DNA of 64,000 bases, taken from JAFGRR01 sp964499235 (GTDB taxonomy: Bacteria; Planctomycetota; Phycisphaerae; UBA1845; Fen-1342). Under the pieces are notes generated by a model. It made no database searches. It was not told where the DNA came from and saw only the letters and a list, made by a program, of their open reading frames with translations. This document shows, one piece after another, positions 38,265-46,603 of the stretch. A program made the translations under genes and the position numbers. The stretch covers positions 1 to 64,000 of the forward strand of contig CAZCKC010000003.1 in assembly GCA_964499235.1 (NCBI GenBank), given 5' to 3'. Numbering within the stretch: position 1 is the first letter of the stretch; the number at the start of each line of letters is the position of its first letter.

Positions 38265-39139
38265 ACGCTTCGCCACCGAGCCCCGACCGCCCGTTCCGCT
38301 GGCACTACGACGACGCGATGGCCTGCACCTGGGGGCTCTACCTGCCGGCCGACGACCAGCCGTACGCCCGCCAGGCTGCCGCCGCCGCCTTCGCCGAGCT
38401 CGACCGCCTCGAAGCCGTCCTCAGCCGCTTCCGTCCCGACAGCGACATCAGCCAGCTCAACCGCGCCGCCGCCGGCCAAACCGTCCCCGTCGGCCCCGAG
38501 ACCCGCGAGTGCCTCCAACTCGCCCACCAGGTCCAGCTCGCCACCGCCGGCGCCTTCGACATCACCTACGCGAGCACGACGCCCGCCGCCGATCGGCCGC
38601 CCGCCGAGCGCTGGCAGATCACCGTCGACCGCCGGGCGATCGCGATCCTGGCCGACGGCGTGCAGTTCGACCTCGGCGGGATCGGCAAGGGCTACGCGCT
38701 CGACCAACTCCGCGGGCTGCTGGCGGAGTGGGACTTCGATTGCGGCCTGCTGCACGGCGGGCAGAGCACCGTCCTCGCACTTGGCGGCGCCGACGCGCCC
38801 TGGCGCCTCCCGCTCCGCCATCCCACGAACTCGGATGAAACACTCGGCACCGTCGCGCTTCACGATCAAGCCCTGAGCGGGTCCGGCGCCATCCTGCACG
38901 GCGAGCACATCCAGGATCCCCGCCGCGACGCGCGACCGCGACACGCCCTGGCCACCTGGGCCGTCGCCCCGCAGGCCGCGCTCTCCGACGCCCTCTCGAC
39001 CGCGCTGTTCGTACTCGACTGGGCGCCGGTGCCGAAGGTGTGCGACGCGTTCGCGGCCGGCGCCGCCATGTTGAGCGCGGATCGTTCGGGTCCGGAATTG
39101 CGGGTCACCCCCGGGTTTCCGCTGGGTTCGCGCGCGTGA
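38261..39139 (+). CDS. apbE: FAD:protein FMN transferase (ApbE family)
   Basis: ApbE covalently attaches FMN to Thr/Ser of exported electron-transfer proteins. The 292-residue protein has AMACTWGLYLPADD, a CTWG where many family members have MGT. It also has LEAVLSRFRPDSDISQLNRAA and the core motif VQFDLGGIGKGYALD. DCGLLHGGQSTVLALGG is the substrate-binding glycine motif. No lipoprotein signal is visible in this reading, unlike many ApbE proteins, so export is unclear. It overlaps the upstream gene as ATGA. No protein in the window shows a clear flavinylation motif, so its target is unknown. Confidence 0.88.
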   Translation: MNASPPSPDRPFRWHYDDAMACTWGLYLPADDQPYARQAAAAAFAELDRLEAVLSRFRPDSDISQLNRAAAGQTVPVGPETRECLQLAHQVQLATAGAFDITYASTTPAADRPPAERWQITVDRRAIAILADGVQFDLGGIGKGYALDQLRGLLAEWDFDCGLLHGGQSTVLALGGADAPWRLPLRHPTNSDETLGTVALHDQALSGSGAILHGEHIQDPRRDARPRHALATWAVAPQAALSDALSTALFVLDWAPVPKVCDAFAAGAAMLSADRSGPELRVTPGFPLGSRA

Positions 39140-39162
39140 CGTTCCGCGCGGCTTGGTTGCTT

Positions 39163-39201
39163 GATCCGGCGCGCTCGGCGTAAAGTAGCGTTCGCCGGAT
39201 C
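39163..39201 (+). promoter_or_regulatory. Promoter region with inverted repeat before second Gfo/Idh gene
   Basis: An inverted repeat GATCCGGCG (39163-39171) and CGCCGGATC (39193-39201) encloses a -10-like TAAAGT (39181-39186). The 10-mer CGCTCGGCGT at 39172-39181 is shared with the operon promoter near 32234. This suggests that the second Gfo/Idh gene has its own regulated promoter within the block. Confidence 0.45.
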
Positions 39202-39240
39202 GCACGCAGTGACAGGTCCCTCCAGCACAAGCGAGACGCC

Positions 39241-40533
39241 ATGTCCCAACCGAAACGGGTCAGCCGACGCGAGTTCGTCGCCGGCGGCTTGGCCGCGACC
39301 GCCGCGTTCACGATCGTCCCCCGCCACGTCCTCGGCGGCCCCCGTTACACCCCGCCCAGCGAAACCATCACCCGGGCCGTCATCGGTACCGGCGGCATGG
39401 GCCGCGGCCACATCGTCTCCAACCAGCCCGGCCAGACCCCCGTCACGCTCGCCGTCTGCGACGTTGATGAGCACCACCTCAAGCTCGGCCTCGATAAGGC
39501 CGGCGAGAAGTGTGACGGCTACACCGACTGGCGCCGCGTCCTCGAGCGCAAGGACATCGACACCGTCCACATCGCCACGCCGCCCCACTGGCACGCGCTC
39601 CAGGTCATCGCCGCCGCCGAGGCCGGCTTCGACATCCTTGGCGAAAAACCGATGGCCCATACGATCGCCGAAAGCCGCGCCATGGTCACCGCCCTCCAGC
39701 GCCACGGGCGGATGTACCACGTCAACACCTTCGGCCGCCTCGGCAACTACCAGAACTACGGCTCCACCCGCATGCTCAAGAAGCTCGTCGACAGTGGGCT
39801 GCTCGGCCGACCGCTCACCGTCCGGCTCGGCCGCTCGACCGGCTTCAACTGGAAGGTCGCGGAGTGGAGCGGCCGAACCTACCTCGAGCAACAGCCGATC
39901 CCGAGCCAACTCGACTACGACATGTGGCTCGGCCCCGCTCCGCGCAAGCCCTACCACCCGCACCGCGTGCACGGCAGCTTCCGTGGCTACTGGGACTACG
40001 ATGGCGGCGGGCTGACCGACATGGGGCAGCACTACCTCGACCCGGTCCAGTACTTCCTCGGCAAGGACGACACCAGCCCGAGCGAGATCGAGGCGATCGC
40101 CCCCTGGCCGCAGCACACCGACGCGGTCGGCATGTGGGGCACTGTCACGCTGAAGTACGCTGACGGCGACACGATCATCCTCAACAGCGGCGAGTGGGGC
40201 GCAGCACTGCCCGACGGCCTGCCGCTGATCGAAGGCCCGCACGGCAAGGTCTTCCCCAATTACCGCACCGAGCCGGCCGGGCTCTTTGACCGCCTTGCGG
40301 GCTGGCCGGACCCGCCGGCGCCGCGCGGCTTCGAGGAAGCCGTCCGCACGCGCAAGAAATCGTCGCTCAGCGAGGCGAGCTCGCACCGCTCGTGCACGCT
40401 CGTCAATCTGGCCGCGATCGCGATCCGCCTCGGGCGCCCGCTGCGGTTCGACCCGGTCCGCGAACGCTTCATCGGCGACGACTTCGCCAATCGGTTGGTG
40501 GATCCCCCGATGCGCGCTCCCTGGCGACTCTAA
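39241..40533 (+). CDS. Tat-exported Gfo/Idh/MocA family oxidoreductase
   Basis: This 430-residue protein has the Tat signal VSRREFVAGGLAATAAFTIVPRHVLGG. The Rossmann motif is RAVIGTGGMGRGHI and the cofactor motif is DILGEKPMAH, the canonical EKP of the family. The C-terminal domain includes FNWKVAEWSG, DYDGGGLTDMGQHYLDPVQY and a conserved His, features of the planctomycete-rich Gfo/Idh group. It differs clearly from the first Gfo/Idh gene in the region (EKE there), so the pair may act on different steps or substrates. The HEAT-repeat gene starts 19 bases later. Confidence 0.9.
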   Translation: MSQPKRVSRREFVAGGLAATAAFTIVPRHVLGGPRYTPPSETITRAVIGTGGMGRGHIVSNQPGQTPVTLAVCDVDEHHLKLGLDKAGEKCDGYTDWRRVLERKDIDTVHIATPPHWHALQVIAAAEAGFDILGEKPMAHTIAESRAMVTALQRHGRMYHVNTFGRLGNYQNYGSTRMLKKLVDSGLLGRPLTVRLGRSTGFNWKVAEWSGRTYLEQQPIPSQLDYDMWLGPAPRKPYHPHRVHGSFRGYWDYDGGGLTDMGQHYLDPVQYFLGKDDTSPSEIEAIAPWPQHTDAVGMWGTVTLKYADGDTIILNSGEWGAALPDGLPLIEGPHGKVFPNYRTEPAGLFDRLAGWPDPPAPRGFEEAVRTRKKSSLSEASSHRSCTLVNLAAIAIRLGRPLRFDPVRERFIGDDFANRLVDPPMRAPWRL

Positions 40534-40552
40534 ACGAAGTGAGGTGATTCCC

Positions 40553-43246
40553 GTGCAGTCCATGCGATGGCAAGCAGCGCTCGGCGTCGGCTTGAGCGCG
40601 ATCCTGTTGGCCACCACCGCCGGTGCGCGCACCGCGGATCTCGCAGCCGCCCTGGCGCTCGTCCCCACCGAGGACGCGCGCAGCCAGCTCGAGCTGCGCC
40701 GGCTTCTCCCGCGCCTCGACGGCGCCGACCTCGTCGCCCTCTGCGATCAGCTCGAGCCGCGCTCCGCCAGCGACGACACGCCGGCCCGCTTCGTTCTCCA
40801 GGCGCTCGCCGCCGAACTTTCCCGCGGCCACCTCGCGACGCAGCAGCGCCGCTTCGCCGAGGTCATCGGCCAGGAGCTCGCCAAGAACCACGATCCCGAA
40901 ATCAAGCAACTGCTCATCGAGCAACTCGGCTACGTCGGCCAGCCCGCTGCCGTGCCCGCGATCGCTCGAACGCTCGGCGACGAGCGACTGACCGCCCCCG
41001 CGGTCGAAGCCCTCGTCCGCATCGGTGGCGAGCGCGCCGCCCAACATCTACGCCTCGCCCTGCCCCAGACCACCGGCCTTCCCCGCCAGGCTGTCATCTA
41101 TGGCCTCGAGCGCCTCGGCGATCCGCGCGCGATCGCCGCCCTGCGCACCGACGCCCGCGACGCCGACCCCGCCACTCAGGCCGCCGCCCGCGCGGCGCTC
41201 GCCCGCTTCGGCCAACCGCCGCAGCAGCTCGCCATCGCCGAGAAGCTCCTCGAAACCGACCGCTACCACGGTTCGCAACAGCTCGCCGAGCTCTTCGAGG
41301 CCGCCCGGAACATGGCCGCCCGCCGGCAACAGGCCGAAGCCGGCCGGCTCCTCGATCAGCTCGAAAGCCGCCTCGACGAGCTCGACGAGCACGAAGACGC
41401 TCCGGACCTCACGCACTGGTATTGCGCCGCGCTCTGGACCCGCGCCGCGGCGTTCGGCGGCGACGCGATCCCGCAGGTCGTCGCCGCGATGCAGAGCGAG
41501 AACCCCATCTACGCCGCGGCGGCGAAAGACATTGCAACTTCCGTCCAGGGCGCTGATGTCGCCAGCGCCCTGCTCGCCGCCCTGGATCAGGCCGAGCCAG
41601 AGCTCCAGGTCGAGCTGATCGACGTCCTCGTCGCCCGCGGCAGCGCGGACGCGACGCCCTACCTCGTCGGCTTGCTCAGCGCTGAATCGGCCGACGTGCG
41701 CCAAGCCGCCGCTCGCGGCCTCGCGGCCATCGGCGGCCGCACCGCGATGAACCCCCTCCTCGCCTACGCCCAGGATCAACCGCACGAAGCCCGCGTGGCC
41801 GAGGAAGCCCTGGTGCTGATCCGCGGCCGGGGTGTCGGCGCGCGGCTGGCGGAAGAACTCGAGACCGCCCCGGCGACCCTGAAGCCCGTGCTCCTGCGCG
41901 TGCTCGGCCGCCGCCAGGCTGTCGACCAGCTCCCCGCGATCGTCGACGAGCTCCAGACCTCCGAGCCCCGCGTCCGCGTCGCGGCCATGCGGGCGCTGGG
42001 CGACCTCGGCACGCTCCGCCAGGTCCCGGCGTTGATCGCCGCCCTCGCCGATGCGCCGGAGCGCGAGCGCGGCCCGGCCGAGGAGGCGCTCACCGCGATC
42101 GTCAGGCGCGCGGCCGAGCCCGCCGCCGGCGCCCAGGCGATCATCGACAAGCTCGATCCCGCTAAGCCCGACCAATACATCTCGCTGTTGAACGTGCTCA
42201 GCTACGTCGGCGGCGAGCCAGCGTTCAAGCAACTTCGCCAAGCCCTCGACGACGAGCGCGAAGCCGTTCGCGAGGCCGCCTACCGCGCGCTGGGCAACTG
42301 GCCAGACCCGGCCCAAAGGATGGCGCTCCTGGAAGTGGCCGCCACCGCGGAAGACCTCAAGTCGCACGTCTTCGCAATGCGGGCGTTCGCGGATCTGTTC
42401 GGCCAGGCGCTCGACGGCGACGATCCCGACCGTGAAGCGCACTTCCGCCGCGCGCTGGAGGTCGCCCGCCGTCCCGAGGAAAAGCGGCTGGTCATCTCGG
42501 CCGTCGCCCAGGTCGCGGACATCGATCCGGTCGACGCGCTGCTCGAGCTGACCGCGGACGAAACGTTCGCGCAGGAGGCGGCCGCCGCAGTGATCGCCCT
42601 CTGCGAAAAGACGCTGCCGGCCAGCTGGCAACAGGCCGGCCCGGCACTCGACCAGGTGATCGCGGCCGAGATCGATCCGGACCTGACCGCGCGGGCGCAG
42701 AGCGTTCGCGCCCGGTCGGCCGAGCTCGAGGGCTACATGGCCGACTGGCAGGTGGCGGGCCCCTACAGCAAGGACGGGATCCCCTTCCGCGAGATCCTCG
42801 ACACGCCGTTCCCGCCCGAGCCCGGCGTCGAATCCGACGAGCCGATCGCGTGGGCGCTCCAGCCGAAGAACACCAACCCGGCCCGCTACTGGTACCTCGA
42901 TCTCAACCAGTCGGTGCGCTGCGGCAACTGCGCGGCCTACCTGCGGACGTTCGTGAACAGCCCCCGCGCCCGCGCGGTCCGGGCCGAGGCCGGGAGCGAC
43001 GACGCGATCAAGGTCTGGATCAACGGGACCGTCGTGCACGCCAACAACGTGACGCGCGGCGCTGAGCGTGGCGCGGACACCTTCACCGCCCAACTCAACG
43101 AGGGCTGGAACGAGATCCTCATCAAGATCGTCAACGGCGGCGGCGGCTTTGCGGCCTGCATGCGGCTGCGTGATCCCGAGGGCGGAGCCCTGCCCGATCT
43201 GGAATACAGCGTGCAGCCGCCGGTGGCGGCGCATCACTCTGAATAG
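40553..43246 (+). CDS. Secreted HEAT-repeat protein with C-terminal ligand-binding-like domain
   Basis: This 897-residue protein has a signal peptide-like N-terminus (MRWQAALGVGLSAILLATTAGA, just after the GTG start at 40553, with GAGG eight bases upstream). Residues about 90-720 are helical HEAT/PBS-like repeats (VRVAAMRALGDLGTLRQVPALIAALAD and many similar units). These serve as protein-protein scaffolds. The C-terminal 170 residues (DWQVAGPYSKDGIPF...IKVWINGTVVHANNVTRGAERGADTF...WNEILIKIVNGGGG) form a beta-rich domain like those in planctomycete glycoside-related proteins. It sits between the second Gfo/Idh and the ThuA-DUF1080 gene. The exact role is unknown; scaffolding of the periplasmic pathway is inference. 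Confidence 0.82.
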   Translation: MQSMRWQAALGVGLSAILLATTAGARTADLAAALALVPTEDARSQLELRRLLPRLDGADLVALCDQLEPRSASDDTPARFVLQALAAELSRGHLATQQRRFAEVIGQELAKNHDPEIKQLLIEQLGYVGQPAAVPAIARTLGDERLTAPAVEALVRIGGERAAQHLRLALPQTTGLPRQAVIYGLERLGDPRAIAALRTDARDADPATQAAARAALARFGQPPQQLAIAEKLLETDRYHGSQQLAELFEAARNMAARRQQAEAGRLLDQLESRLDELDEHEDAPDLTHWYCAALWTRAAAFGGDAIPQVVAAMQSENPIYAAAAKDIATSVQGADVASALLAALDQAEPELQVELIDVLVARGSADATPYLVGLLSAESADVRQAAARGLAAIGGRTAMNPLLAYAQDQPHEARVAEEALVLIRGRGVGARLAEELETAPATLKPVLLRVLGRRQAVDQLPAIVDELQTSEPRVRVAAMRALGDLGTLRQVPALIAALADAPERERGPAEEALTAIVRRAAEPAAGAQAIIDKLDPAKPDQYISLLNVLSYVGGEPAFKQLRQALDDEREAVREAAYRALGNWPDPAQRMALLEVAATAEDLKSHVFAMRAFADLFGQALDGDDPDREAHFRRALEVARRPEEKRLVISAVAQVADIDPVDALLELTADETFAQEAAAAVIALCEKTLPASWQQAGPALDQVIAAEIDPDLTARAQSVRARSAELEGYMADWQVAGPYSKDGIPFREILDTPFPPEPGVESDEPIAWALQPKNTNPARYWYLDLNQSVRCGNCAAYLRTFVNSPRARAVRAEAGSDDAIKVWINGTVVHANNVTRGAERGADTFTAQLNEGWNEILIKIVNGGGGFAACMRLRDPEGGALPDLEYSVQPPVAAHHSE

Positions 43247-43258
43247 GCGAGGAAGACC

Positions 43259-45343
43259 ATGCGTGCATTTGTCGTACTTTCATTGGCGTTGGCGTGGTGC
43301 GGCATGACGACTGCGGCAGCCAAGCTGCCCGCACCACCCGACGAGATGGTGACCCGCGCCCAGGCGGCCGCGCCGTCCGAGGCCTACGCCCAGCCAAAGA
43401 AACCCCGGAAGGTTCTGGTTTACACCCGCACCAACGGCTTTCGGCACTCCTCGATCCCGATCGGCGTGACCGCCCTGCGGATCATGGGCGAGAAGACCGG
43501 TGCGTACACCATCGAGCACAGCGAGGACCCCGGCGTCTTCGCCCCCAAATCGCTCGCCCGCTTCGACGCGGTCATTATGCTCAACACCACCGGCGAGGCC
43601 TTCGAGGCCGTCCGCAACGGCGCGTCGGCCGACAAGCAACAGCAAGAATGGCAGTCGAACCTGCTCGCCTTCGTCGGCGGCGGCGGCGGCCTGGTCGGCA
43701 TCCACAGCGCGACCGACACCTGCTACCAATGGCCGGAGTTCGGCCGGCTGATGGGCGGCTACTTCGACGGGCATCCCTGGCACGAGCCAGTGGTGATTAA
43801 GATCGACGATCCCGACCACCCGCTGACGCAGATGTTCAACCACCAGCCGCTGGCGCTCACCGAAGAGATCTATCAGCTCAAAGACCCCTATTCCCGCCGA
43901 ACGCACCGCGTGCTGCTCAGTCTCGACACCGACAAGACCGACATGAGCAAGCCCGGCGTCCACCGCACCGACGACGATTACGCCGTCTCGCAGGTGCGGA
44001 CCTATGGCAAGGGACGGGTCTTCTACTGCTCGCTCGGCCACCGCGAGGAGATCTACTGGAACCCGAAGATCCTGCGGCACTACCTGGCCGGCATCCAGTT
44101 CGCCATGGCGGACCTCGACGCGCCGCACGCGCCGTCGGATCCACGCTCGCCGCTGGCCTCGGACTGGCAGCCGCTGCTGCCGACGAGCGGCCGGCTCGAC
44201 GGCTGGAAAGCCTGGCTGCCGCCGACCGGCGCCGAGCGCCCGAGCGCCGAACGCCTGGCCGAGTTGGCCGCGGCCAACGCCGAACGCGACCAGCACTGGA
44301 AGCTGGCCGACGGCGTCCTGAGCTACGACGGGCGCGGCACGAGCCTGGCCTCCACGACGGAATACAGCGAGTTCGAGCTCAAGCTCGACTGGCAGATCGA
44401 GGCCGGCGGCGACAGCGGGATCTACCTTCGCGGGCTGCCGCAGGTGCAGATCTGGGACAAGCCGGCCGGCTCGGGCGGGCTCTACAACAACCAGCAGCAT
44501 CCCAGCAAGCCGACGAAGAACGCTGACCGCGCACCGGGCGAATGGAACACCTTCCACATCACGCTGGTCGACGACCGCGTCTGGGTCGAGCTCAACGGCG
44601 AGCAGGTCGTGCACGGCGTCCCGCTCGAAAACTACTGGGACCGCGAGGGCCCGCTGCCCGCGCGCGGCCCGATCGTCCTCCAGAGCCACGGCACACCGTT
44701 GCAGTTCCGCAACCTCGTCGTGCGGGCGCCCTCGCGGGAGGCCCGCCAGCGGGCGGCGCAGAGCCCCGGCTGGCAGACGCTCTTCGCCGGCGCGTCGCTC
44801 GACGACTGGCAGTTCAAGGGCACCAGCTGGAAGATCGAGGACGGCACCCTCAGCCGCCAGGGCGGCGGCGACATCTGGTCGAAGCAGCAGTACGGCGACT
44901 TCATCCTCCACGCCGAGTACAAGCTCTCCGACGGCGCCAACAGCGGGATCTTCTTCCGCACCGCCGACCTCAACGACATGGTCCAGACCGGCATCGAGGT
45001 CCAGGTCCTCGACTCCCACGGCAAGGAGCAGGTCGGCAAGCACGACGCCGGCGCGATCTACGACATCAAGGAGCCCCGCGTCAACGCCGTCCACCCGCCG
45101 GGCGAGTGGAACCACTGCGTGCTCATCTGCCGTGGCTCGCAGGTCTGGGTGGCCCTCAACGGGCAAACCGTCATCGACCTCGACCTCGACAACTGGACCC
45201 AGCCCCACCAGAACCCCGACGGCAGCCGGAACAAGTTCCAGACGCCGTACAAGGACATGCCGCGCCGCGGCCATATCGGCTTCCAGGACCACGGTAACCC
45301 CGTCTGGTACCGCAACGTCTTCGTGAAGCCGCTGGTGGACTGA
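43259..45343 (+). CDS. ThuA domain fused to two DUF1080 (3-keto-disaccharide hydrolase) domains
   Basis: This 694-residue secreted protein begins with a signal peptide (VVLSLALAWCGMTTAAA). Residues about 50-290 are a ThuA-like class I glutamine-amidotransferase-fold domain (VLVYTRTNGFRHSSIPIGV, GGGLVGIHSATDTCYQWPEFGRLMGGYF, VFYCSLGH). Two DUF1080 beta-jelly-roll domains follow, about 340-490 (FELKLDWQIEAGGDSGIYLRG) and about 500-690 (FILHAEYKLSDGANSGIFFRT). DUF1080 members are 3-keto-glycoside hydrolases or lyases and ThuA is linked to 3-keto-trehalose metabolism, so the fusion is a strong marker of 3-keto-sugar processing outside the cytoplasm. It ends the block, 13 bases after the HEAT gene. 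No terminator is seen directly after it. Confidence 0.92.
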   Translation: MRAFVVLSLALAWCGMTTAAAKLPAPPDEMVTRAQAAAPSEAYAQPKKPRKVLVYTRTNGFRHSSIPIGVTALRIMGEKTGAYTIEHSEDPGVFAPKSLARFDAVIMLNTTGEAFEAVRNGASADKQQQEWQSNLLAFVGGGGGLVGIHSATDTCYQWPEFGRLMGGYFDGHPWHEPVVIKIDDPDHPLTQMFNHQPLALTEEIYQLKDPYSRRTHRVLLSLDTDKTDMSKPGVHRTDDDYAVSQVRTYGKGRVFYCSLGHREEIYWNPKILRHYLAGIQFAMADLDAPHAPSDPRSPLASDWQPLLPTSGRLDGWKAWLPPTGAERPSAERLAELAAANAERDQHWKLADGVLSYDGRGTSLASTTEYSEFELKLDWQIEAGGDSGIYLRGLPQVQIWDKPAGSGGLYNNQQHPSKPTKNADRAPGEWNTFHITLVDDRVWVELNGEQVVHGVPLENYWDREGPLPARGPIVLQSHGTPLQFRNLVVRAPSREARQRAAQSPGWQTLFAGASLDDWQFKGTSWKIEDGTLSRQGGGDIWSKQQYGDFILHAEYKLSDGANSGIFFRTADLNDMVQTGIEVQVLDSHGKEQVGKHDAGAIYDIKEPRVNAVHPPGEWNHCVLICRGSQVWVALNGQTVIDLDLDNWTQPHQNPDGSRNKFQTPYKDMPRRGHIGFQDHGNPVWYRNVFVKPLVD

Positions 45344-45545
45344 GCGCCGCTTATCAGACGTCGACCGGAGCCCGTGCGACGCACGCCACGTCGCGCGGGG
45401 GCCGGCCCGAAAGCGCCCGTCGCCCCCGCCTGGCCCGCCAACTGGCGAGCGGACGTCGCCGGGCCGATATCACCACAGCGAATCGGACGCGTGCCACCTG
45501 ATCGGACAAAATCACGCGTCTCGACCCGCAGGCAGGAGTGCGCCC

Positions 45546-45857
45546 GTGGATATCGAAGTCACCGTTCGCGCTGAGGAAGTCATCGTCACGCCGCTCCACA
45601 ACGTGGTCGGCTACTGGGCCGAGCAGCTGCTCGACCGCGTCCGCGCGCTCGTCGCCGAAAGCCAGACGCGGATCACCGTTGACCTTGACTACGTCGACCT
45701 CGTCGACTCCAAGGGCCTGGCCGTCCTCATGCTCTGCGACCAGGACCTGCGGCAGCACGGCGGCACCTTCCGCATCCTCACCGGGCGCCCGGAGCTCCGG
45801 CAGCTCTTCAAGACCGCCCACCTCGACGACCGCCTCACCATCGCCGCGCACCGCTGA
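45546..45857 (+). CDS. STAS-domain anti-sigma factor antagonist
   Basis: This 103-residue protein is a single STAS domain. The switch motif DLDYVDLVDSKGLAVLML contains the phosphorylatable Ser, and the fold ends in RILTGRPELRQLFKTAHLDDRL. Such proteins free sigma factors from anti-sigma kinases, but no anti-sigma kinase (RsbW type) is adjacent. The GTG start at 45546 has AGGAG about seven bases upstream. Whether it acts with the ECF sigma factor 4.6 kb away is not shown. A free-standing role in polar growth or signalling is also possible. Confidence 0.85.
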   Translation: MDIEVTVRAEEVIVTPLHNVVGYWAEQLLDRVRALVAESQTRITVDLDYVDLVDSKGLAVLMLCDQDLRQHGGTFRILTGRPELRQLFKTAHLDDRLTIAAHR

Positions 45858-45908
45858 GCCGCCCGAAGCCAACCACGCGCGCACCCGCCCGCTGCCCACC
45901 GACGCGGT

Positions 45909-45922
45909 TAGAATTCCCCACC
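45909..45922 (+). promoter_or_regulatory. -10-like element directly before the kinase-like gene
   Basis: TAGAAT (45909-45914) ends nine bases before the ATG at 45923. There is no Shine-Dalgarno between them, so transcription would start at or one base before the ATG. No -35 hexamer is visible, so the call is weak. Confidence 0.3.
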
Positions 45923-46603
45923 ATGCCGGCCGAACCCGCCTCGCCACCGCCCAACGTCGATCCCGCCATCCGCACGCTGGCTCATTGGCTGCGGCACCAG
46001 CTCAAAGACCGAACCGCCCCCCTGCTCGTCGGCCTCGGCGGCCCCGGCGGCAGCGGCAAGTCCACGCTCGCCCGTCAGCTCGCGGCGACCCTCCCCCAGG
46101 CGACCATCCTCGCCCTCGACCACTATCGCAAGCCACGGGCCGAGCGCGCCGCATCAGGACTGCGCGGCAGCGCCCCCGCCGGCAACCACCTCGACCTGCT
46201 GGCCGAACACCTCAAACGGCTCGCCGCCGGCCGGCCGATCGAACCGCCCCGCTACGACCCCGTCAGCGGAACCGTCTCGCCGGGCGAGCCCGTCGCGCCG
46301 CCCCCGCTGGCCCTGCTCGACGGCGAGGCGGTGCTCTTCGAGCCCATCCGCCCGCACGTTCATCAACTCATTTACGTGGAAAGCGACTGGCGGCTTCAGC
46401 TGCAGACGCGGATCGACCGCGACGCCGACCAATACCGCCACCCGCCCGAAAAAGTGCTCCAAAACTTCATCGACAGCAACCGCCGCGACTTCCCCCGCTA
46501 CAGCGAGCCGCGCCGCGCGACCGCCGACGCCATCGTCCGCCGCGTTCGGTCCGCAGACAACAACGCCGACGCCTGGCAGCTCGTTACTGCCCCGCCGGCC
46601 TGA
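45923..46603 (+). CDS. Uridine kinase-like P-loop protein
   Basis: This 226-residue cytoplasmic protein belongs to the uridine kinase/phosphoribulokinase-like P-loop group. The Walker A is GGPGGSGKSTLARQL (about residue 35). LALDHYRKPRAERAASGLRGSAP and HLDLLAEHLKRLAAGRPIEPPRYD are the segments expected for the LID and substrate region, and RIDRDADQY is typical of uridine kinases. The substrate could be uridine, cytidine or another small phosphate acceptor. The end overlaps the convergent secreted HExxH gene by 20 bases. No clear ribosome binding site is seen. Confidence 0.8.
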   Translation: MPAEPASPPPNVDPAIRTLAHWLRHQLKDRTAPLLVGLGGPGGSGKSTLARQLAATLPQATILALDHYRKPRAERAASGLRGSAPAGNHLDLLAEHLKRLAAGRPIEPPRYDPVSGTVSPGEPVAPPPLALLDGEAVLFEPIRPHVHQLIYVESDWRLQLQTRIDRDADQYRHPPEKVLQNFIDSNRRDFPRYSEPRRATADAIVRRVRSADNNADAWQLVTAPPA

